A DNA stretch of 17,147 nucleotides from NIOZ-UU13 sp049287505 (GCA_049287505.1 JBAQFY010000249.1:1-17147); one strand, 5' to 3'; shown: positions 1-7,081, counted from the first letter of the stretch. Notes: generated by a model not told the origin, from the letters alone. Translations and numbers: made by a program.

Positions 1-2
1 AC

Positions 3-299
3 TTAGCACCAGATAAAGAAATAATCTCACAACAAAACTTTAAATTTGAAAAGGATCAGATAAAACCAACTATGAAACAAAAGGTAAGTTACATCCTAAA
101 ATCACGAGGTAAAAACGAATCACAAATAGATGCCCCTGAGAACGCTGTAACTTTAGTTGAGGATAAAGTTGGTGCTTTAGCTAGGTCAGTTTACAATCGA
201 TCTTCGGTTTCAACACATATTAGAACTTCCAAGCAGGAAGTCCAGCAAATAAAAGCATATGTCGATGTGGTTCTCGGGGAATTACTTGAAATTGCCTGA
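3..299 (+). CDS. 3' end of an unknown gene (5' truncated by window edge)
   Basis: The frame is open from the left edge (LAPDKEIISQQ...) to a TGA at 297-299, giving about 98 visible residues. The ATG at 72 has no Shine-Dalgarno sequence, so it is probably internal and the real start lies outside the window. The C-terminus reads as mainly helical, with a run of basic and Ser/Thr residues (YNRSSVSTHIRTSKQEV) followed by an amphipathic helix (VDVVLGELLEIA). I recall similar endings in abortive-infection-type or nuclease-associated hypothetical proteins, but I cannot verify this and give no function. Codon use is AT-rich like the next two plus-strand genes. The gene converges on the dgt fragment at 364-552. 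Confidence 0.5.
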   Translation, partial: LAPDKEIISQQNFKFEKDQIKPTMKQKVSYILKSRGKNESQIDAPENAVTLVEDKVGALARSVYNRSSVSTHIRTSKQEVQQIKAYVDVVLGELLEIA

Positions 300-363
300 T
301 GTTTTAATGGGAAAATTAAAGCTGTCCGCCTGCCCTATATGGGATACTTTTTCAGGATTATGG

Positions 364-552
364 TTATATTTCTTCGAGCATTTTTAGGCAGAATCTATCG
401 GTCATGCCTGCAATGTAGTCACATACTGTCCGTTGCAGGCCTTGTTCCGGTATGAACCGCTGAAAGTAGCCCGGCATCAGCTTGGGCTTGCGACAGAGTC
501 TTTCGAGAAGAAGCTGCTTTTTGAAAAATGGCATTTGACAAACCATCCACAA
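364..552 (-). pseudogene. dgt: C-terminal fragment of dGTP triphosphohydrolase (dgt remnant)
   Basis: The minus-strand frame encodes a stretch ending in GLQRTVCDYIAGMTDRFCL, then KMLEEI and a stop at 364-366. The pattern R-x-V-x-D-Y-I-A-G-M-T-D-R-F/Y is the conserved C-terminal signature of the dGTPase (HD superfamily) family, and the preceding LLLERLCRKPKLMPGYF fits the region before it. Full-length enzymes have roughly 370-500 residues. Here only about 60 remain, and the catalytic HD motifs are missing. Reading further upstream on the minus strand, the frame runs on without dGTPase-like residues to a stop at 652-654, under the HAD gene. No ribosome binding site precedes the TTG at 552. I conclude that this is the broken 3' end of a dgt gene. 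The family match is recalled, not searched. Confidence 0.6.
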
Positions 553-592
553 AGTGGATACTATTCGTTTTTCAGAACTATTACATTCCCCG

Positions 593-1486
593 ATGACGCT
601 ATGGGCAGTAAGTGTGAGCGAAGAATTTAAGCATAATGTTATCGCAATCGTTTATGATTTTGATGGGACGCTGACTCCCCAGCCAATGCAGGAATACACC
701 GTCTTGCCGGAAATCGGCATCAAGGACGGAAAGAAGTTTTGGAAGCAGGTAAATCAGGAGTCTGCGCAAACGAATGGGGAAGGAATTGTAGCCTATATGC
801 GTTTGATGCTTGAAAAATCCAAATCCAGACATTTTCCAGTCACTGCTGAGATGCTGAGAGAATTGGCTAAAAAGATTAATTATTTCCCGGGTGTTCAAAC
901 TTATTTTAAACGAACAAATGAATATATTAAAAAGCAATTTGGCCGCGGCATAGAAGTCAGGCATTACGTAATTTCAGGGGGCTTAAAGGAGATAATCTCA
1001 GGAACGAGTATAGCCAAATATTTTTATAAAGTATTTGCTTCAGAATATTATTACAACGAGTATGGAGCAGCAACTTTCCCAAATGTAGTAGTGAATGACA
1101 CACTAAAAACTCAGTTCATTTTCAGAATTAATAAAGGGAAAGAAAACTTGAATGAAAACATTAATCTTCATATGCCTATGCATCTGCGGCCCATACCTTT
1201 TCAGAACATCCTGTATATCGGCGATGGGCTGACAGATGTTCCATGTATGACGGTAATTAGAAAAAATGGCGGGTATGCAATTGCAGTTTATAAGCCTTAC
1301 AGCTCTCGGGGTAAGCAGATATGCAAGCAGTTATTGAAAGCCGAGAGAGTGGATTTTATTGCTCAGGCAGATTATAAGAGTGGAACTGAGCTTGACCGTT
1401 TGATAAAACTATTGTTAGGGATTATTGTTGAAGGGATTCGATATGGGAGAGAATCCTTTAGGCAGTCAAAGAAGTATAGCTTATAA
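593..1486 (+). CDS. HAD-superfamily phosphatase/hydrolase
   Basis: Predicted soluble HAD hydrolase of about 297 residues. Motif I is DFDGT (nucleophile Asp22 and Asp24, counted from the ATG at 593); motif II is the Ser in VISGG (about 128); the motif III Lys is in LKTQFIFRINKG (about 172); motif IV is GDGLTD (about 210-215). The long insert between motifs I and II is a helical cap. It most resembles the 280-300-residue group with DFDGTL-P-MQEY and IYIGDG-TDIPC, whose substrate I do not know. The start is uncertain: GTG 554, ATG 593 and GTG 614 are all in frame and none has a Shine-Dalgarno sequence. Homology probably begins near residue 10 of the form given. The 5' end abuts the dgt fragment on the other strand. 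The stop overlaps the ribosome binding site of the small gene at 1501, so the two are probably cotranscribed. Confidence 0.8.
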   Translation: MTLWAVSVSEEFKHNVIAIVYDFDGTLTPQPMQEYTVLPEIGIKDGKKFWKQVNQESAQTNGEGIVAYMRLMLEKSKSRHFPVTAEMLRELAKKINYFPGVQTYFKRTNEYIKKQFGRGIEVRHYVISGGLKEIISGTSIAKYFYKVFASEYYYNEYGAATFPNVVVNDTLKTQFIFRINKGKENLNENINLHMPMHLRPIPFQNILYIGDGLTDVPCMTVIRKNGGYAIAVYKPYSSRGKQICKQLLKAERVDFIAQADYKSGTELDRLIKLLLGIIVEGIRYGRESFRQSKKYSL

Positions 1487-1500
1487 GGAGAACAATAGCA

Positions 1501-1641
1501 ATGAGGTACCGAGCTCCAACACAGCTTCATGCAAGTTTATATATGAGGGATAAAAAAAGAAGTGCCGGTTCTAAGGTTGGTGGAGACACAAAAACCGGGA
1601 AGTCTATATCTAACAAGAAAGCTGACAAAGCGAAAAAGTAG
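1501..1641 (+). CDS. small basic protein, 46 aa, unknown
   Basis: ATG 1501 to TAG 1639-1641 gives 46 residues, beginning MRYRAPTQLHASLYMRDKK and ending in a Lys/Ala tail (KKADKAKK). An AAGGAG at 1485-1490 lies 10 bases upstream and overlaps the HAD stop codon, which argues for real, coupled translation. The protein is strongly basic and rich in Ser, Gly and Lys, has no membrane segment or cysteines, and is probably disordered; nucleic-acid binding would be one guess. I recognise no family. It ends 36 bases before the convergent stop of the HIT gene. Confidence 0.45.
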   Translation: MRYRAPTQLHASLYMRDKKRSAGSKVGGDTKTGKSISNKKADKAKK

Positions 1642-1677
1642 AATTCATATACTAATAATTTATAGCAAATTTGGACA

Positions 1678-2187
1678 TTACAGGCCGGGCAAATTATGCT
1701 CTTTGCTTATCTGTTGTAATAGCTCAAGAAGCTCAACCAGACTTTGACTGATAACATCGGTGTTACTGCACACGCTCATAAAGTTCGTATCTCCATCCCA
1801 TCGCGGGACAACGTGGATGTGCAAATGCTCGGGCAGTCCTGCCCCGCTGCATCGACCGAAATTCATACCGACATTAAAGCCGTGGGGTTTAATCGCCAGC
1901 GACAGTGCTTTTTGGGATTCTCTTACCAGCTTGAACATTTCCAGCAGTTCGGCTTCGCTCGCCATCTCAAGCTCGCCGATGTGTCGGGCCGGTGCTATCA
2001 GTAAATGGCCGTTGTTGTAGGGAAAGCGATTAAGTATTGCGATGCTTTTCTCTGTTCGCCACAGCACAAGATTCTTGTCGTCATCCTGCGGGTTTTCCAG
2101 ATTATGGCAGATAAAGCATTCACTTTTTTCGCTCAGGCTCTGGACGTATTTAATTCGCCACGGCGCCCATAGATTTTCACGTTCCAA
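1678..2187 (-). CDS. HIT-family protein, probable Ap4A/ADP-type nucleotide phosphorylase or hydrolase
   Basis: A 169-residue cytoplasmic protein of the histidine triad superfamily. The catalytic HLHIHVVPRW lies at residues 121-130. The N-terminal LWAPWRIKY and a CxxC pair (C24, C27) place it with the bacterial group typified by mycobacterial Rv2613c, a diadenosine tetraphosphate phosphorylase. It would act on dinucleoside polyphosphates or nucleotide-linked substrates. The start is TTG at 2187: GGAGGT (plus-strand ACCTCC 2197-2202) sits 9 bases upstream, and LWAPWR falls at the expected residue 6. It lies downstream of the two lipoprotein genes on the same strand, separated by the repeat element at 2212-2360. 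The family call is secure; the exact substrate is inferred. Confidence 0.9.
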   Translation of the reverse strand: MERENLWAPWRIKYVQSLSEKSECFICHNLENPQDDDKNLVLWRTEKSIAILNRFPYNNGHLLIAPARHIGELEMASEAELLEMFKLVRESQKALSLAIKPHGFNVGMNFGRCSGAGLPEHLHIHVVPRWDGDTNFMSVCSNTDVISQSLVELLELLQQISKEHNLPGL

Positions 2188-2211
2188 TCTGCAATTACCT
2201 CCATAGAAAAA

Positions 2212-2360
2212 AAGTGCCTGAAGTGACGCACCGCGTCATTGCGAGCGGAGCGAAGCAATCTCAAACCTAAGCAATGAGATTGCCACGTCGCTCGCCCCTA
2301 AGGGGCAAGCTCCTCGCAATGACACTCCGTGTCACTTTAGCTCACTTTAGCTCACTTTAA
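2212..2360. repeat. compound inverted-repeat element with decamer tandem at one end
   Basis: The left end reads AAGTGCCTGAAGTGAC. The right end is three exact-period 10-base units at 2331-2360, (G/C)TCACTTTA(G/A), in opposite orientation. Inside, GTCATTGCGAG (2235-2245) pairs with CTCGCAATGAC (2313-2323), GCAATCTCA (2255-2263) pairs with TGAGATTGC (2275-2283), and GCCCCT pairs with AGGGGC around 2300. The inner part is a CATTGCGAG...GCAATCTC palindrome of the dispersed intergenic type. The right end overlaps the 3' end of the lipoprotein gene and contains its stop codon. A related arrangement occurs at 9314-9545. Confidence 0.75.
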
Positions 2361-3335
2361 CTCCATTGTCAGGTTCTGTTTGATTGTTATCATCGGTTTT
2401 ACACTAATGCCCATTGGTATAGAGGCCTGTAACTGCATCTGATACTGCTGATTGTATTGCTCTGTTCGCCCGGCCTCGATGTTGAACAGCTCTTCGCCCC
2501 GGCCTTCTAAACTTAGAAGCTTATAGCCGCTAAGAAAGCCGAATGTCCCTTTCATCTGGAAACTGCCTGAATAAGGTATTGGCCAGCTTTGGGGAGCCGA
2601 GTCAGCTACTTTATAAGAGCTGCTTATCACAGCTAATCGTCCCTTTTCGCTCTGCCGAATTTCATCAAGCCGGTATGTAACCTCTCTTGCCTTTCGCATA
2701 ACCATCGGTGAAGGCACGGACAGTTTTGAATTCCAGCTTTGTCCCACCTTCACTCCTTTGGACGGGTTTTTTAGACTGGATATCGAATCCCACAGAAAGC
2801 ACTGAGACGCAATAAAATCGCATATCATGTCAGGCTCTTTGATTCTGCCTTTGTTAGTGTCTGGTAGAAATGCTTTTTCGCCGGCCTCTTTAACCAGCTC
2901 ATCCAATTGCGAATAGTCCTCTATTTGACCGGAAGGCCCAACAGTAAACGTAAAAGTCTTGCCGGCCAGATGTTCCACAGCGTCTTTCCGCGGCCCTTTG
3001 CTTCGTGCCACTTTAACTGATTTGCACGTTGCCTCAATAGTGGTAAGCCCATACGGGTCTATTTTGATTGGTGTGTACGCGACAACCATTTCCATTGACT
3101 CGGAAGTCTTATCAGGAGTGCTCTTATCCGATTTGGATAGCTTTCCTGTCGGGTCCCAATCGATGGTTATCTCTCTTCTGGAGACGAAGGTGTATTCCAG
3201 CCTCCGGCCATCCTGCCAATCTACGGTCAAGAGTGCTTTGTTTTTAATTAACGGCTCTTTTATTCCGGCTCCGGTCTCGCATCCTGCAAGGACACTCACA
3301 ACGACAACCGTCATAATCGCCGGTGCGGTTTTCAA
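2352..3335 (-). CDS. secreted lipoprotein, paralogue of the 3459-4484 product
   Basis: A predicted exported lipoprotein: a hydrophobic signal segment ends in the lipobox LAGC with Cys19, followed by about 300 mostly beta-type residues. I recognise no enzymatic motif; it may belong with DUF6263-like bacterial lipoproteins, but that is weak. It shares a layout with its upstream neighbour: an early YTF...REI beta region, a middle FTFTVGPSGQIEDYS (neighbour: YTIEITTSGEVSKVID), a GVKVGQSWNSK segment (neighbour: LRIGESWSNIKTF), and a C-terminal segment mentioning the total or output strand. The start chosen is TTG 3335, because AAAGGA (3342-3347) is 6 bases upstream; TTG 3341 would touch that site directly. 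The final codons and TGA fall inside the decamer repeat, so the original C-terminus may have been altered. Confidence 0.8.
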   Translation of the reverse strand: MKTAPAIMTVVVVSVLAGCETGAGIKEPLIKNKALLTVDWQDGRRLEYTFVSRREITIDWDPTGKLSKSDKSTPDKTSESMEMVVAYTPIKIDPYGLTTIEATCKSVKVARSKGPRKDAVEHLAGKTFTFTVGPSGQIEDYSQLDELVKEAGEKAFLPDTNKGRIKEPDMICDFIASQCFLWDSISSLKNPSKGVKVGQSWNSKLSVPSPMVMRKAREVTYRLDEIRQSEKGRLAVISSSYKVADSAPQSWPIPYSGSFQMKGTFGFLSGYKLLSLEGRGEELFNIEAGRTEQYNQQYQMQLQASIPMGISVKPMITIKQNLTMELK

Positions 3336-3398
3336 TTTCAATCCTTTTCAATGGGTTTAATTTATTGAAATTCGCATCGTTAAGGCAACGCCGGGCGG

Positions 3399-3450
3399 CA
3401 CCCTCAAACCATGGCCTGAGTTAGTCGAAGGCTTGTTTGGGGGTGTTTTT
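3399..3450 (+). terminator. terminator-like hairpin on the plus strand
   Basis: CACCCTCAAAC (3399-3409) pairs with GTTTGGGGGTG (3435-3445) through 11 positions with one T-G wobble, and GCCT/AGGC can pair inside the loop. TTTTT follows at 3446-3450. This is the order expected of a plus-strand rho-independent terminator, but both flanking genes are on the minus strand. It might stop antisense transcription between the two lipoprotein genes, or be fortuitous. The loop is long (25 bases). Confidence 0.3.
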
Positions 3451-3458
3451 AACCGGTT

Positions 3459-4484
3459 TTAATCGACTCTTTCAATGCGGTAAAGACGAATAGCACCCAT
3501 TCGCAGCGTATCAGGTTCTTTATCTTCTTTTGGTGGGGCCAACGGGTCAACGGCAACCCATTCGGACCTAAATTCTTCAAAGTATTGTTCGACTTTGCCC
3601 GCAGTCAGATTAAACTTTAACTGCCCCGTATATATTTCGACAGGATTATCGAACATTTGTGAAAAGAAACCTGTTACCTGTTCTTTATGCAGCTCCTTCG
3701 CTTGTTCCGAGGAGGGAACAACGCTCATTTCGACAATGGCGGTTCGGCGGTCATCTGCATCCTTGATTTCTTTTAGCTCATAAATTTTTTCGTATGATTT
3801 TGAACCCAACGGTCCAAAAGAGAAGGTCTTTATGTTGCTCCAGCTCTCGCCTATACGTAACGGGTTCTTCTCGACTGCCGGCATTGCCGGAATAGTGTGT
3901 TGCTCCTTGATTACCTCAGTGGAAAGCAATCGTGCAGCCCTTTGGCTGGAAGAGGCGTCCCCGACGGCAGTTCGGGCACCGCTTACGTCGATAACCTTTG
4001 AAACCTCCCCGGAAGTGGTGATTTCTATGGTATAACTTTGCCCGATTAACTTGCCTAAAGGGTTATTTAGGTCCTTTTCTCGCGAGCTGTCGAAGTCCAG
4101 AATGATATTGTCCCTGACCTTAGCTAAATATTTCAATCCTTTGATTGTTATCTCAGCGACGGCATTGCCCTGGTCATCAACGCTTTGTATCCGCCGGGTG
4201 AAGGTCATTTCGACTCTGTTGCCGCTATGACCGCCGATAAAGCTTTTGGGTCTGTTTGTCGCGGGGCCTTCCCATAAAACGCTTTGTTCGGTTTCTGTTG
4301 TTACCTTATAAGCTGTTAAGTCCTCCGGCGTAAATTTCAATGCGAGCTTTACCGTCGGCTTGTTTTCTTCCGGTTCAACCTTGGGTTTGGTAGTTTCCTC
4401 GGCAAGCTCAGCACAGCCGAGCGTTAGAAGCAGCGCAAAAATTAAAGCGCCCGCTGCGAAACCAAAAATTTTAGCCTGGCTCAT
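3459..4484 (-). CDS. secreted lipoprotein, 341 aa, unknown function
   Basis: The signal peptide runs from MSQAKIF through a hydrophobic stretch to the lipobox LTLGC (Cys24). A short charged Glu/Lys/Pro linker follows (about 25-45), then a beta-rich domain to the C-terminus (IRLYRIERVD). There is no recognisable catalytic motif. The sequence repeats the design of the downstream neighbour (2352-3335), including IGESW and a TSGEVSKV strand, so the two are probably paralogues from a tandem duplication and may be cell-envelope partners. The ATG at 4484 has only a weak AGAGAG-type ribosome binding site. A promoter candidate at 4533-4560 could serve both lipoproteins and the HIT gene. The upstream spacer is shared with the divergent ilvD. 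Confidence 0.82.
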   Translation of the reverse strand: MSQAKIFGFAAGALIFALLLTLGCAELAEETTKPKVEPEENKPTVKLALKFTPEDLTAYKVTTETEQSVLWEGPATNRPKSFIGGHSGNRVEMTFTRRIQSVDDQGNAVAEITIKGLKYLAKVRDNIILDFDSSREKDLNNPLGKLIGQSYTIEITTSGEVSKVIDVSGARTAVGDASSSQRAARLLSTEVIKEQHTIPAMPAVEKNPLRIGESWSNIKTFSFGPLGSKSYEKIYELKEIKDADDRRTAIVEMSVVPSSEQAKELHKEQVTGFFSQMFDNPVEIYTGQLKFNLTAGKVEQYFEEFRSEWVAVDPLAPPKEDKEPDTLRMGAIRLYRIERVD

Positions 4485-4532
4485 CGCTTATTCTCTCTGT
4501 AAGTCGTTAATTTTGTGGCGATTTAAATCCCG

Positions 4533-4560
4533 ATTATACATTTGCTCTTCTCAAAGACAA
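4533..4560 (-). promoter_or_regulatory. sigma70-type promoter for the lipoprotein genes
   Basis: On the minus strand, TTGTCT (plus 4555-4560) and a perfect TATAAT (plus 4533-4538) are separated by 16 bases. The expected transcript start is about 40 bases before the lipoprotein ATG at 4484. Seen by eye only. Confidence 0.5.
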
Positions 4561-4655
4561 CCGTTTTTTCTTTATTTGCCCTTGATTGGCAGTTAGAATC
4601 CAGCCTTCGGGTTTTATCGGATTATTTTGCCAACCATTATAGGAGAAACCTGATT

Positions 4656-6329
4656 ATGAATAGCGACACAGTCAAAAAAGGTTTTCAACGTACCCCGCAC
4701 CGCGGCCTGCTGCGTGCCTGCGGTCTTAAAGACGCCGACATCGACAAGCCTTTCATCGGCATCGCCAACAGCTTCTGCGAGATAGTCCCTGGCCACGTCC
4801 ACCTCAATAAGGTGGCACAGGTGGTGAAACAGGCCGTTCGCGATGCCGGCGGAGCTGCTTTCGAATTTAATACAATAGCGGTCTGCGACGGCATTGCTAT
4901 GGGCCATACCGGTATGAAATATTCTCTGGCCTCACGAGAAATCATCGCCGATTCGGTTGAGACTATGGTACGGGCGCATTGTTTTGACGGCCTTGTCTGC
5001 ATCCCCAACTGTGACAAAATCATACCCGGAATGTTGATAGCCGCGGTGAGATTGAATATCCCGACAATTTTCGTTTCCGGCGGACCTATGGCCGCAGGAA
5101 AAACAAAGGATGGGAAAACGGTTGACCTTATCAGCATATTCGAAGGCGTTGCCCAATTCAACGCCGGCAAAATCGACGAAGAGCAGCTACGAGAGCTTGA
5201 ACACACCGCCTGCCCGGGCGAGGGGAGCTGCTCCGGAATGTTCACCGCCAACTCGATGAACTGTCTTTGCGAGGCAATAGGGATAGCGCTGCCCGGCAAC
5301 GGAACAATCCTGGCCGTTGACCCAAAACGCCAGCAGCTTTATAAAGCGACGGGTAAACAGATTATGACCCTTATCGAAAAGGACATCAAACCACTGAATA
5401 TAATCAATATAAAATCATTCGACAACGCCTTTGTTCTGGATATGGCGATGGGCGGCTCGACAAATACCGTATTGCACGGCTTGGCGGTGGCCAATGAAGC
5501 CGGCATCAAATACGACCTCGAGCGCATAAATGCAATCTCGGCTAAATGCCCCAATATCTGCAAAGTAGCGCCGTCGAGCCAATATCATGTAGAGGATGTT
5601 GACGCCGCCGGCGGTATAAGCGCGATACTTAAAGAAATAAGCAAGGTTCCGAATTTGCTTAATACCGAATGTCTCACGGTTACTACAAATACTCTTGGTG
5701 AAAATATTGCGGATGCCGAGATTAAAAACCCCGAGGTCATCCGTCCGCTGGATAATGCGTACTCGAAGACAGGCGGCCTTGCCATTTTAAAAGGCAATCT
5801 CGCCCCCAAAGGCGGCGTTGTCAAATCCGCCGGTGTTGCCCCTGAAATGCTCACTCACACCGGCCCGGCTGTCATCTTCGAGAGCCAGGAAGACGCCTGC
5901 GAAGGCATCCTGGCAGGCAAGGTCAAAGAAGGTGATGTGGTGGTAATTCGCTGCGAAGGCCCCAGGGGCGGTCCCGGTATGCAGGAGATGTTAAGCCCGA
6001 CAAGTTATATTATAGGTGCAGGTCTGGGTGAATCCGTTGCTTTGATTACGGATGGTCGATTCAGCGGCGGTACAAGAGGAGCCTGCATCGGACACATAAG
6101 TCCCGAAGCCGCGGTCGGCGGCCCAATCGGATTACTAAAAGACGGTGACATAATAGAAATTGACATCCCCAACAATACGATAAACGTAAACCTATCTGAT
6201 AAAGAGCTTGCCGAACGCAAAAAGGCATGGAAACCACCCAAGCCGAGAATAACAAAAGGCTGCCTTGCAAAATACGCCTCAATGGCCACCAGTGCCGATA
6301 CCGGCGCCGTCCTGAAATTTCAGATTTAG
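4656..6329 (+). CDS. ilvD: dihydroxy-acid dehydratase
   Basis: IlvD removes water from 2,3-dihydroxy-isovalerate and 2,3-dihydroxy-3-methylvalerate to give the keto acids of valine, leucine and isoleucine synthesis, using an Fe-S cluster and Mg2+ in the cytoplasm. The product has 557 residues, the normal family length. Family signatures are present in order: GIANSFCEIVPGHVHL (about 35-50), CDGIAMGH (77-84), NCDKIIPGM (118-126, with the cluster Cys119 and the active-site Lys121), CPGEGSCSGMFTANSM (186-201, Cys192) and ITDGRFSGGTRG near residue 470. The start is ATG 4656, with AGGAG at 4641-4645; an in-frame start at 4542 would add a non-homologous 38-residue head. It stands alone, divergent from the lipoprotein genes, with no ilvC or ilvBN in view. 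No leader peptide or T-box was recognised upstream. Confidence 0.97.
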   Translation: MNSDTVKKGFQRTPHRGLLRACGLKDADIDKPFIGIANSFCEIVPGHVHLNKVAQVVKQAVRDAGGAAFEFNTIAVCDGIAMGHTGMKYSLASREIIADSVETMVRAHCFDGLVCIPNCDKIIPGMLIAAVRLNIPTIFVSGGPMAAGKTKDGKTVDLISIFEGVAQFNAGKIDEEQLRELEHTACPGEGSCSGMFTANSMNCLCEAIGIALPGNGTILAVDPKRQQLYKATGKQIMTLIEKDIKPLNIINIKSFDNAFVLDMAMGGSTNTVLHGLAVANEAGIKYDLERINAISAKCPNICKVAPSSQYHVEDVDAAGGISAILKEISKVPNLLNTECLTVTTNTLGENIADAEIKNPEVIRPLDNAYSKTGGLAILKGNLAPKGGVVKSAGVAPEMLTHTGPAVIFESQEDACEGILAGKVKEGDVVVIRCEGPRGGPGMQEMLSPTSYIIGAGLGESVALITDGRFSGGTRGACIGHISPEAAVGGPIGLLKDGDIIEIDIPNNTINVNLSDKELAERKKAWKPPKPRITKGCLAKYASMATSADTGAVLKFQI

Positions 6330-6352
6330 ACTTGGTCAGGAGTGAAATTCTA

Positions 6353-6397
6353 CTGGCATTGTTCGCACAAGTTTGTATAATAGTATATATGACTATT
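6353..6397 (+). promoter_or_regulatory. promoter with overlapping inverted-repeat operator for the toxin-antitoxin pair
   Basis: CTGGCA (6353-6358), a 17-base spacer and a perfect TATAAT (6376-6381) precede the antitoxin ATG at 6414. An inverted repeat, AATAGT (6379-6384) and ACTATT (6392-6397) with 7 bases between, overlaps the -10 and the start region. This is where a self-repressing antitoxin would bind. The operator role is inferred from position. Confidence 0.5.
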
Positions 6398-6413
6398 CCC
6401 GAGAGTAAATACA

Positions 6414-6635
6414 ATGAATGAACGAATCATAATCGACGCGAACATCTGTCATGGACAAGCCCGCATTAAAGGTACACGAATACCTGTTCATCAGATTATC
6501 CATATGCTGGCCAATGGGGACACAATCGAAGAGCTTCTGAAAGAGTATCCCTCTCTTACACGTGATGACATTTTAGCCTGTCTGGATTACGCCGCCACTC
6601 TGGCTGAGGAGCAGATTACACCCATACGCGGATAA
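6414..6635 (+). CDS. DUF433 antitoxin-like protein
   Basis: A 73-residue protein with the DUF433 pattern: an IIIDANICHGQARIKGTRIPV start (about 5-25), then HMLANGDTIEELLKEYPSL and a DILACLDYAATLAEE helix. DUF433 proteins carry a small winged/helix-turn-helix DNA-binding fold and commonly precede DUF5615 PIN-like toxins, where they serve as antitoxin and autorepressor. The next gene is such a partner, 10 bases downstream. The start is ATG 6414, chosen because it follows the promoter closely; the Shine-Dalgarno is weak (GAGAGTAA). There is no sign of truncation. Confidence 0.85.
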   Translation: MNERIIIDANICHGQARIKGTRIPVHQIIHMLANGDTIEELLKEYPSLTRDDILACLDYAATLAEEQITPIRG

Positions 6636-6645
6636 AGAATAAGAA

Positions 6646-6999
6646 ATGGATATACTTGTAGATGAGAATATCCCCCTGGCAAGTGTTGAGCAGCTACAAC
6701 AAATGGGCCACAATGTGCTTGATATCCGCGGTACGGCTGACGAAGGTATATCAGATGAGCTTCTTTGGAATAAGGCCTGTCAGGAAAAGCGGTTGCTTAT
6801 TACGACGGACAGGGGTTTCACACATTACCGTGACATGAAGCATCATGGCCTCCTGATTGTGGCTCTGCGCAGGCCAAATCGTCTCAAAATCAACGAACGT
6901 GTTATCAAGGCCATAAAAACGTTTTCTCCTGAGCAATGGTCAGGTCTGCTGGTTGTAATGCATGATAAGGTTATGAGTACCTGGCGCCAGGGTAAATAG
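6646..6999 (+). CDS. DUF5615 PIN-like toxin
   Basis: A 117-residue protein of the DUF5615 (Mut7-C/PIN-like) family, the usual partner of DUF433. It begins with MDILVDENIP (acidic D2, D6 and E7), followed by GHNVLDIRGTADEGISD and the second acidic site LLITTDRGF. The family is predicted to be a metal-dependent RNase toxin. Acidic residues expected for the active site are present, so it looks intact. It is 10 bases behind the antitoxin gene and shares its promoter. The pair lies between ilvD and the YkgJ-like genes as an isolated accessory module. Confidence 0.85.
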   Translation: MDILVDENIPLASVEQLQQMGHNVLDIRGTADEGISDELLWNKACQEKRLLITTDRGFTHYRDMKHHGLLIVALRRPNRLKINERVIKAIKTFSPEQWSGLLVVMHDKVMSTWRQGK

Positions 7000-7045
7000 T
7001 AGTAGCCTCGCAGGTGCCAAAAGAGGCAGTTAGCTTGAATAGAAA

Positions 7046-7081
7046 CCGAATTCGGTATTTAGCCGGTGGTTTTACCACCGG
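7046..7081. repeat. two short palindromes, the second a perfect 8-bp hairpin
   Basis: CCGAATTCGG (7046-7055) is a perfect palindrome. CCGGTGGT (7063-7070) and ACCACCGG (7074-7081) form an 8-bp stem with a TTT loop. The hairpin has no following T-run, so it is more like a dispersed palindromic repeat than a terminator. It fills most of the gap between the toxin gene and the next gene. Confidence 0.6.

Noticed and set aside
433..630. 65-residue plus-strand ORF at the dgt/HAD junction
   Set aside because: It overlaps the dGTPase signature on the other strand and the HAD start; no ribosome binding site or family.
4542..4655. N-terminal extension of ilvD
   Set aside because: The residues before MNSDTVKKGF are not IlvD-like, and ATG 4656 has a good AGGAG site and gives the normal family length.
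4685..5299. 204-residue minus-strand ORF opposite ilvD
   Set aside because: Antisense shadow of a highly conserved gene; no motif or start signal.
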